In this document: one piece after another, positions 31,478 to 37,668 of the stretch
Numbering within the stretch: the first letter of the stretch is position 1
Layout: every line of letters starts with the position of its first letter
Origin: Candidatus Cloacimonetes bacterium 4572_55
Lineage (GTDB): Bacteria > 4572-55
Direction: 5' to 3'
Assembly (NCBI GenBank): GCA_002084765.1
Contig: NBMB01000024.1
Location: forward strand, 1 to 37,668
Length of the DNA stretch: 37,668 bases
Notes under the pieces: model-generated
What the model was told of the DNA's origin: nothing
The model's database searches: none
What the model saw: the letters and a program-made list of their open reading frames with translations, nothing else
Made by a program: the position numbers and the translations under genes

Positions 31478-33715
31478 TTATTTCAGCAAAACCATCCGTT
31501 TTTGATCCACAAAACGATCATCGGCTCCATTTACCTCGATTTGATAGAAATAGATCCCAGAGGTGACAGACGCTCCCTTCTGGTTTGCGCCGTCCCAGAT
31601 AGCCCGATGAAAACCGCTCGTCTTTTTGCAATCAACGAGAGATCGGACGAGCTGTCCCGCGCTATTATAGACCTTTAAAGTCACATGTCCAGGACCAGGC
31701 AGAGCGTATTGGATCGTGGTCGTTGGATTAAACGGGTTTGGATAATTCTGCAGAAGACACGCTTCAGGCGGGATCTCCAGCGTCTGATCATCCTCGATGG
31801 CAACACCGCTCACAGTGCTGACCGCGGCGTAACCGTCTATCTTGCCATATCCCCAGACAATGTTTGGAAGTGGACCCACGATATCTTCATAAGCGTCAGT
31901 CCAGGCGTCCGAACGAGCCGTGTTAGCCAGGACTGCCGTGACGTCGCCGGAGCTAAGCAAGGGATTGTGCTGTAACATCAGGGCAACCACACCGGCGACA
32001 TGGGGGCAAGCCATGCTGGTTCCTTGCATCTTCTGATAATATCCCCCCGAGACCACATATTCAGTCGGAATCCCGCCGCCGCCGATCGGAATGTCGGAAG
32101 TTAATGCGGAAACGATAAACTGCCCCGGCGCGGAGATTTCTGGCTTTAAGCGACCGTCTCGAGTGGGACCCACGCTGGAAAACGACGCCCTGTTTCCAAT
32201 CGCGTTTCCCTCGGAAAAATCCTGCACGTTGCCGTTCATATCGACCCATTGATTTTTGGTATTATACGCGCCGACAGTTATGACATTGTTTGCAGTTCCC
32301 GGTATGCCCACTGTTTTCAGGACATCTCCGGACCCATATGTGCCGCCTATAGCCCAGCAATCGAATTCAGCTGTGGTTCCCGGGTTATGGGCAGAAAAGC
32401 CGACTGCCCACATATATTGGTTCAACCCAGTGCCGACAATAGCAGCATCTACATGGCGATCGCCATTTTGCGGATTCGCAATTTCGGTGGCGTCAATAAT
32501 GACCAGATGACCCGTGGAAAAGATTCCCTCAAAGTTTTGACCGGGTGCAATCCATCCCGTATATTCGACAATTTGCATAGTCGTGGGATCGACAATGCCT
32601 AACATAACATCCATTTGATAGTCTGAAGAGTACCAGACAGTACACCCGGCAAGTTCAGTCTCGGGGTCGGCCTGAAAAATTGAGAAAGATCCGTTATAAT
32701 CGACCTGATATCCCAGATGCAAAGGGTTCGCCCCTTCATTTCCCGCGGCGATGACCAGTATTTTCCCTGGACCAGTCATTTCTGTGAGCATTTGCTCGTA
32801 CAGCGATGTGCCATCGTGGGGACCATCGTGTCCGCCAAAACTCATATTGATCACAGCCGGTTTACCCAATGCCTGTGCCTTCGTGAAGATGTAATTTGTT
32901 GCATCAATCACCCACGTATCGCTAAAGACGCCAGGGCACCCGCTATTGACAAAAATGATATCCGCTTTCGGCGCAATACCAGTATAATCCGCATTGGGAT
33001 TGGGAGCGCGTCCGTTTCCCGCGGCTGTTCCGGCAACATGAGTCCCATGTCCGCCGCCTTCGACATTGTTATCGCCCTCGGAACAGGTTCCGCCGTTAAT
33101 CTCTCCAGAGTCGCATTCATTTCCATAATTATAGCCTGCCGGTGCCACGCCGCCAGTAGCGCATTGATCCCATATATACAAAATCCGGGTCGAACCATTG
33201 GCATTTTTGAAATCAGGATGATCGTAATCGATGCCCGTGTCAATAACGCCGACAATAACGCCTTCGCCTTTAAATGGCTGGGGCAGACCCTGACCCGCGT
33301 GCACATCGTCAATTCCAATTTCAGGTCGGCTTATATCCATTAAAGGCTGACGAACAGCCGATAGCTCGACATATTCGACGTGTTCCTCAGCGCGGAACGC
33401 GTCCAGGCTGGAAACAGGAATCCAGGCTGTTGCGATGCCGGACGGCAATACAGTATGAAGCTCAACGCCGGAAGTAACCAAACCCGAAGCATCCGCCGCG
33501 CTCTCAAATTTTAGCAAAACTGCAACGGTTGTCTCCCCGGTGATAGGGTGAGAAAAAATCGAGAACTGCTCTGAGAAAATGGACGTCTCGTCCAAATTCT
33601 TTGAGATAACCCTATTTAAAGAGGGGCTAAATATCGCCTCGGCAACCGCGTTTGTCGCCAAGAGCAGACAAAAAATCATTGTTAAAATTAAAAACATCGG
33701 CTTGTAACGTCTCAT
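31478..33715 (-). CDS. Secreted subtilase (S8) with sorting domain
   Basis: ATG 33715 has GGGAG upstream. The protein is 745 aa. A signal peptide (1-25, MFLILTMIFCLLLATNAVA) precedes a propeptide (about 40-120) that ends in IATAWIPVSSLDAFRAEEHV. The catalytic domain follows, with Asp159 (GVIDTGIDYDHPDF), His223 (GGHGTHVAG), oxyanion Asn326 (AAGNEG) and Ser567 (GTSMACPHVAGV). Between His and Ser is a long insertion (about 335-475), likely a PA- or beta-sandwich-type module. The C-terminus is the LLQNYPNPFNPTTTIQYAL sorting/FlgD-like domain, ending KRMVLLK. It is an active extracellular or surface protease. A lipoprotein resembling its propeptide is encoded upstream. Confidence 0.94.
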   Translation of the reverse strand: MRRYKPMFLILTMIFCLLLATNAVAEAIFSPSLNRVISKNLDETSIFSEQFSIFSHPITGETTVAVLLKFESAADASGLVTSGVELHTVLPSGIATAWIPVSSLDAFRAEEHVEYVELSAVRQPLMDISRPEIGIDDVHAGQGLPQPFKGEGVIVGVIDTGIDYDHPDFKNANGSTRILYIWDQCATGGVAPAGYNYGNECDSGEINGGTCSEGDNNVEGGGHGTHVAGTAAGNGRAPNPNADYTGIAPKADIIFVNSGCPGVFSDTWVIDATNYIFTKAQALGKPAVINMSFGGHDGPHDGTSLYEQMLTEMTGPGKILVIAAGNEGANPLHLGYQVDYNGSFSIFQADPETELAGCTVWYSSDYQMDVMLGIVDPTTMQIVEYTGWIAPGQNFEGIFSTGHLVIIDATEIANPQNGDRHVDAAIVGTGLNQYMWAVGFSAHNPGTTAEFDCWAIGGTYGSGDVLKTVGIPGTANNVITVGAYNTKNQWVDMNGNVQDFSEGNAIGNRASFSSVGPTRDGRLKPEISAPGQFIVSALTSDIPIGGGGIPTEYVVSGGYYQKMQGTSMACPHVAGVVALMLQHNPLLSSGDVTAVLANTARSDAWTDAYEDIVGPLPNIVWGYGKIDGYAAVSTVSGVAIEDDQTLEIPPEACLLQNYPNPFNPTTTIQYALPGPGHVTLKVYNSAGQLVRSLVDCKKTSGFHRAIWDGANQKGASVTSGIYFYQIEVNGADDRFVDQKRMVLLK

Positions 33716-33811
33716 AATGACTCCCTTTAAATTTAAAAATCCTAATAGAAACAATCTATAATCATCAAATAGCTATATTCCAAATACCAATAGCACGCTG
33801 CATCTTAAACA

Positions 33812-34264
33812 CTAATTGAATTTCCGCTTTTTTGCCAACTCTAAATACTCGATGAATTTCATATCAGCCAATTTTGAAATCTCGCCAGCTGGGCATTCCG
33901 CCGTAAAAATTTTAGACACAACAGTCCCAACTGTCACGCCCGCATCAGACATTCTACTACGGAGTGAATCCTCGGTTATATTGGCAAACTTGCCGATTAT
34001 CTTCACCATCGAGTCTGGTTGGTCATTTTCCGTCAGCTTCGAAATCAGCCGCTTCAATGCGGGCTCAACCTTCAGCTTTTCCTCAGACGGCTGATGACTC
34101 TTGGAGCTATCCACCTGACTTGCTGATAATGGCTTCTTGTCCATCTGAGCCAACGCAGGCTCTGTATTTTCTCCATCGTTCTTTTTCGTTGTGGATTGCT
34201 TGGTTTGCTCTTTGCATCCGACCAACAAAAAGACACTTATAAAAATAATAAAAATATATCGCAA
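33812..34264 (-). CDS. Lipoprotein with a domain like the subtilase propeptide (I9-like)
   Basis: A protein of 150 aa that starts with TTG (GGGGG seven bases before). It has a lipoprotein signal (lipobox FLLVGC, Cys17) and a polar linker (about 18-65). The C-terminal domain (about 68-148) reads like the C-terminal half of an S8 propeptide: DAGVTVGTVVSKIFTAE, then LADMKFIEYLELAKK. The corresponding part of the neighbouring subtilase (SGVELHTVLPSGIATAWIP, then EEHVEYVELS) matches in pattern. Stand-alone propeptide-like proteins act as inhibitors or chaperones of subtilases, and the neighbouring subtilase would be the target. The homology is inferred by eye. Confidence 0.6.
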   Translation of the reverse strand: MRYIFIIFISVFLLVGCKEQTKQSTTKKNDGENTEPALAQMDKKPLSASQVDSSKSHQPSEEKLKVEPALKRLISKLTENDQPDSMVKIIGKFANITEDSLRSRMSDAGVTVGTVVSKIFTAECPAGEISKLADMKFIEYLELAKKRKFN

Positions 34265-34332
34265 ATAACTACCCCCTTTTAAAAAATTAATGAATTCCCT
34301 TTTAACCTGGATTATTCGTCATCACGGAAATC

Positions 34333-34376
34333 GATCCGCAGATTACGCAGATTATCGCAGATTAAGAATTGATAAT
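34333..34376 (+). repeat. Copy of the dispersed ATCCGCAGATT repeat
   Basis: It begins GATCCGCAGATTACGCAG and contains three near-tandem GCAGATTA units. The inverted partner is at 30091-30134; shorter related pieces lie at 8176-8196 and 20566-20586. Confidence 0.85.
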
Positions 34377-34388
34377 TAAAGAATTATG

Positions 34389-34422
34389 ATTACTATTAGA
34401 TTAATATTAATCTAATAGTAAT
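34389..34422. repeat. Perfect 34-bp palindrome
   Basis: Two arms of 17 bases (34389-34405 and 34406-34422) are exact inverted copies without a spacer. It is AT-rich (centre ATTAATATTAAT). No T-run follows on either strand, so a terminator is unlikely. It lies 12 bases beyond the dispersed repeat. Confidence 0.9.
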
Positions 34423-34644
34423 AAAAATAACTCATGCTCTCACTTTTGCAGGCACTATCTCAACGGAATATAGCATAGCGGTCATATTGTATGCAATTTT
34501 TTGAAATTTGTCAATATTTTCGACTCTTTATTTTATCTTTACTGGTTATAAAAAAAAAATCAGTTGACTTGTGCGCAATAATGGGATAAATAAATTAGGT
34601 TCATGGTAAATGCGACTAAAAAAATGGCGGCGTTGTGGGTCGAT

Positions 34645-37473
34645 TCATCGCAGCAAGACCATCTTTCGGCTGATCGAGAAGCGATCTCCGATCTGTAGCC
34701 GATAGATATAGACTCCGCTATTTCTCCTGGGCGAAGAAGAGTCGGTTTCCCAACAAATAGTATGCTCTCCAGATGACAATAACTGATTATTTATCAAGCT
34801 CTTGGTCATGCGGCCGGTCACATCGTAAATATGGAAAGAGACGGGCAGTCTCGCCGCGTCCCCAGGGATAAAAAAGCGAAAAATTGTGGAGGGATTAAAA
34901 GGATTGGGATAGTTTTGTCGCAATATGGGCGTATCCGATCCTGTTTGTGCATCGTTTTCCACGGCAACGTCGTTTCGATTCCCGATAAAAATCTGATCAA
35001 TATACCAACCAGAGAAATTCAAAAAGCTGTTTGTCCCCACACGAAAACGAATTTGTATGACCTGCCCGGCATATTCGTCCAAAGGGATCACACATCCGCG
35101 CCATTGTTCGGATCTGCCATGAAATCCGGGCTGGAACCCCAATCCTCGAATCTCTTGAGCCGGATATCCAGAATCTGGCTCGGCGACTCGCCACAAATGA
35201 CCCCCATCGCTGCTGACCGAGATATTTCCTCCATCAAAGGTATAGGAGTCCGACCCAAAATCATACCAATGATAAAAAGCGATGATCGGATTTTCTGTCT
35301 GAGATAAATCGATAAAAGGGGTCAAGAGCCGCTGGTCAGAATCGTTAGCGTAACTGCCGTCCAGGTCTGTGCCCCAAAGATAAGGCGGAGAATATGCAGA
35401 CCCTGGGCCCACAGTTGGCTCGCCCCATTCCCACCAGCCCCCATCTTGTCCGACCCGGGTCAATTGTATCTGAAAATGAGCGTCGTCGCTATCCAGATCC
35501 GTAGACCACGGGGTCTGAGCTAAGGGACCGGCAACTGCCCGAGCCGTGTCAGATGGCGAGCTTTCTCCCTGTGGGAAATTATAGAGAGCGGTCGCCATAT
35601 AGTCGTATGGAACTCCGGGAACCGCGTCGCTGTCCGTATGGCTTGTGACAGTATAGTCCACAGCGATCAAGGGAGCGAAATCTGGCTGGTACGCGGGACG
35701 GCGGTATATGTGATAGCCGGAAACAAATTGAGGCGGTGCGTGCCAATCGATCTGAACGCCGACGCCTGATGTAATCGCTGTCAAGCTGTTTGGCGGCGAT
35801 CCTGTCGGGAATAGGGTAAAATCGATATCCGCCGCGTCGTGACCTGGAGACAAGATAACCACTTGGCTGCCAAAGCTATAACCGAGTTTAGACGCCTGAA
35901 CCAACAGGGTGTCCGCTGGTAAGCCGTACAGTCGATAATTCCCATCGCGGTCGCTCTCAGATTGGCGATTCACACCGTCCACTGTGATGTGTACCCGGCT
36001 GTGATCCTCGCTATCGGATAAAACGACTCGACCTGTAATCCGTTGTCCCATAAGCAACGCCGCCGCGTACGCGTCCACCCGTCCATACCCACTGTTATTG
36101 TCATTCCCCGGTTGTTCGATATCCGCTGCGGAATCAAGCAATGTCTGTTTGATTTCATCAACGGTCGCGTCTGGATTAATCTGGCGCAACAGCGCGACAA
36201 CGCCCGCTACATAAGGCGCGGCTTGCGAAGTTCCGCTTTTCTCATCATATCCGCCCCCAGGAACGCAAGATCGGACAAAGATACCTCTCGCCGACACTTC
36301 CGGCTTGATACGTAGCGAATCCGACGCGTCGCACTGGGAAGGTCCTCGACTGGACATTGTCGCAGTGGTTCCGCCGGTTGTCGTCAGCGCGCCGACTGCA
36401 AAGCAACTGGTCTCGGAATCCGCCCGATTTGCAGGAAAAGTCAGTCCATTAGCCCCCCGATTTCCCGCGGCAAAGATCACAACAGTCCCAGCAGTCTCCA
36501 CAGCATCGATCACATCGTTGAAAAAATGGCTGCACGCATCAAAACTGTCGTCCGATTCCTCGCTGAATCCCCAAGAATTGCTGATCACATCCGGCGCGTC
36601 TCGAACAGTCTCCGGGTCTCCATCTGGATCAATAGCCCATTGGAATGACAAAATACAGTCCGAAACCTGACCTGTGGACCCCGTCGCATGAAAAAAATTT
36701 CCCGCGGAAATCCATTGCGCTCCAACAGCCACGCCCACTGTGTCGCCTGTCGCTGAATCGCAGCCGCAGAGAATCCCCATAGTATGAGTGCCATGTCCAT
36801 TGGCGATTCCAGGTTCGGTAGGATATTCGGTATGAAATGCCGGATCAAACCAGGACGCGTCTGTGGTTCCTCCGTTCAGACCTCGCCATTTGGACATCAA
36901 AGCCGGGTGCTGCCAATCCACTCCCGCGTCGATATGGCAGACAATGCGTCCACGACCCGTGATCTGATCTTGCCAAAGAAGCGGCACTCGAATTTGCTCC
37001 AGTCCCGGCTCGACTGAACGAGACTCAGGCGCGCAAGAATCCGATTCCGTAGAAAAAATCAGCGATACCTCGCTATCGGGATAGATCGCGGACACTGCGG
37101 GATGCGCTCGCAATTCGGCATATACCGAGGTGTCAGCCACGACCAAAAATCCGTTGATAATCCATATCGGATCGTAGGATTGGATGCGACCTTCTCGCTG
37201 TCGTTTGTCTAAAAATGGGATCAAGTCGGGTTGGGACGCGAGCGCGCAATTTTGTAGTGCCTCCACTGTTTCTTGATGCCGTCGCTGCCGGGATATATCG
37301 TAGTGATCATGCCCGGATTTGAGCGCGGCGATATGAACCTGTGATTTCAGCAGGACAATGCGCGATCTCGAATCCGCCGCGCTCTGGACACTACGCGCGA
37401 ATTCGGATAAGAAAAGAACGCATAATATAATAAAAAATAATATGGTGCGTCGAGAATAGAAGAGATTATTCAT
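34645..37473 (-). CDS. Secreted subtilase (S8) with accessory beta-sandwich domains and sorting domain
   Basis: A protein of 942 aa. A signal peptide (about 1-32, TILFFIILCVLFLSEFARS) is followed by a propeptide (about 38-140). The S8 domain has Asp182 (CHIDAGVDW), His227 (NGHGTHTMG), Asn338 (AAGNRG) and Ser416 (KSGTSQAAPYVAGV). It resembles bacillopeptidase F in these loops. A carboxypeptidase-regulatory-like domain (about 480-555, ITGRVVLSD...) and a fibronectin-III-like domain (about 560-650, SGVGVQIDWHAPPQFVSGYHI) follow. A MAM/immune-inhibitor-A-like sandwich comes next (about 660-840), then the LRQNYPNPFNPS sorting/FlgD-like domain ending SRKMVLLR. No clear Shine-Dalgarno precedes the ATG at 37473. 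A surface or secreted protease for nutrient polymers is likely. Confidence 0.93.
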   Translation of the reverse strand: MNNLFYSRRTILFFIILCVLFLSEFARSVQSAADSRSRIVLLKSQVHIAALKSGHDHYDISRQRRHQETVEALQNCALASQPDLIPFLDKRQREGRIQSYDPIWIINGFLVVADTSVYAELRAHPAVSAIYPDSEVSLIFSTESDSCAPESRSVEPGLEQIRVPLLWQDQITGRGRIVCHIDAGVDWQHPALMSKWRGLNGGTTDASWFDPAFHTEYPTEPGIANGHGTHTMGILCGCDSATGDTVGVAVGAQWISAGNFFHATGSTGQVSDCILSFQWAIDPDGDPETVRDAPDVISNSWGFSEESDDSFDACSHFFNDVIDAVETAGTVVIFAAGNRGANGLTFPANRADSETSCFAVGALTTTGGTTATMSSRGPSQCDASDSLRIKPEVSARGIFVRSCVPGGGYDEKSGTSQAAPYVAGVVALLRQINPDATVDEIKQTLLDSAADIEQPGNDNNSGYGRVDAYAAALLMGQRITGRVVLSDSEDHSRVHITVDGVNRQSESDRDGNYRLYGLPADTLLVQASKLGYSFGSQVVILSPGHDAADIDFTLFPTGSPPNSLTAITSGVGVQIDWHAPPQFVSGYHIYRRPAYQPDFAPLIAVDYTVTSHTDSDAVPGVPYDYMATALYNFPQGESSPSDTARAVAGPLAQTPWSTDLDSDDAHFQIQLTRVGQDGGWWEWGEPTVGPGSAYSPPYLWGTDLDGSYANDSDQRLLTPFIDLSQTENPIIAFYHWYDFGSDSYTFDGGNISVSSDGGHLWRVAEPDSGYPAQEIRGLGFQPGFHGRSEQWRGCVIPLDEYAGQVIQIRFRVGTNSFLNFSGWYIDQIFIGNRNDVAVENDAQTGSDTPILRQNYPNPFNPSTIFRFFIPGDAARLPVSFHIYDVTGRMTKSLINNQLLSSGEHTICWETDSSSPRRNSGVYIYRLQIGDRFSISRKMVLLR

Positions 37474-37605
37474 AGCAAGAAGATAGTCCGTTTTTACAAT
37501 CGTCTTTTACAGAAAATATTCGCCATGCGCAAGATTCTAAAATGACTCCTGATTTATGTCAAGATTTTTTCGTAAATTTTTCGATAAGCTCGAGCTACAA
37601 GAAAA

Positions 37606-37638
37606 AAACCTCATTGATTTTTTAGATCAATGAGGTTT
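37606..37638 (-). terminator. Intrinsic terminator of a minus-strand gene beyond the window
   Basis: AAACCTCATTGAT (37606-37618) and ATCAATGAGGTTT (37626-37638) pair perfectly over 13 bases with a seven-base loop. In the minus direction a run of T follows (TTTTTTTC). The gene it ends lies to the right of the window. Confidence 0.8.
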
Positions 37639-37668
37639 TGCGAGATAATGAAATCATGGATCACATTT

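Larger units (their letters stand above)
34265..34644. other. Intergenic region with repeat and palindrome
   Basis: A stretch of 380 bases between the third subtilase and the propeptide-like lipoprotein. It holds the dispersed repeat at 34333-34376 and a perfect palindrome at 34389-34422. The remainder (about 34430-34640) shows no gene. A TTGACT/ATAAAT pair near 34564 points towards the subtilase 3' end and has no gene to serve. Confidence 0.6.

Overview
The window looks like chromosomal DNA of an uncultured bacterium of the FCB supergroup, of the Calditrichota/KSB1/Zixibacteria kind. That placement is an inference. It rests on three large secreted subtilases that end in the YPNPF(N) C-terminal sorting/FlgD-like domain, an ASPIC/FG-GAP protein, a PEGA-domain protein, and many multiheme c-type cytochromes. 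Diderm features (beta-barrels, lipoproteins) are plain. No transposase, phage or CRISPR signature was seen.

Layout. 1-1223: end of a minus-strand operon (PEGA protein, then a gene cut by the window edge) and a 380-bp divergent control region. 1224-4652: subtilase with FG-GAP/VCBS repeats. 4940-8134: methyl-accepting chemotaxis protein and a TPR protein, closed by a terminator. 8195-22054: ten minus-strand genes in one direction. In order of transcription they are a multiheme lipoprotein interrupted by an in-frame UGA, a four-module rhodanese lipoprotein, an outer-membrane barrel, an 11-CXXCH cytochrome, a heme-motif histidine kinase, two receiver proteins with glycine-cleavage-H-like C-termini, a four-cluster ferredoxin, an NrfD-like membrane subunit fused to a triheme tail, and an 11-CXXCH cytochrome fused to a b-type membrane domain. 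22441-23871: stand-alone receiver and dusB. 23851-26537: nfo, a receiver-cyclase, two small proteins and tRNA-Gln. 26709-29305: outer-membrane-like protein, TPR protein and small secreted protein. 29574-31360: DUF1294 protein and RodA. 31478-37473: two more subtilases, with a lipoprotein resembling a subtilase propeptide between them.

The 14-kb cytochrome locus is the centre of interest. Its parts fit a route from quinol (NrfD, ferredoxin, b/c cytochrome) through a periplasmic multiheme protein to an outer-membrane barrel with surface lipoprotein cytochrome and rhodanese. The composition recalls the Geobacter ext gene clusters (outer-membrane electron conduit; selenite/tellurite reduction). 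The first gene carries an in-frame UGA between a lipoprotein/monoheme N-terminus and the multiheme body, and a hairpin at bacterial-SECIS distance follows it. It is therefore a candidate selenoprotein. Smaller signals include a 10-bp tandem repeat between regulatory genes, a dispersed intergenic repeat with an ATCCGCAGATT core, a perfect 34-bp palindrome, and tandem hairpins inside the cytochrome operon.
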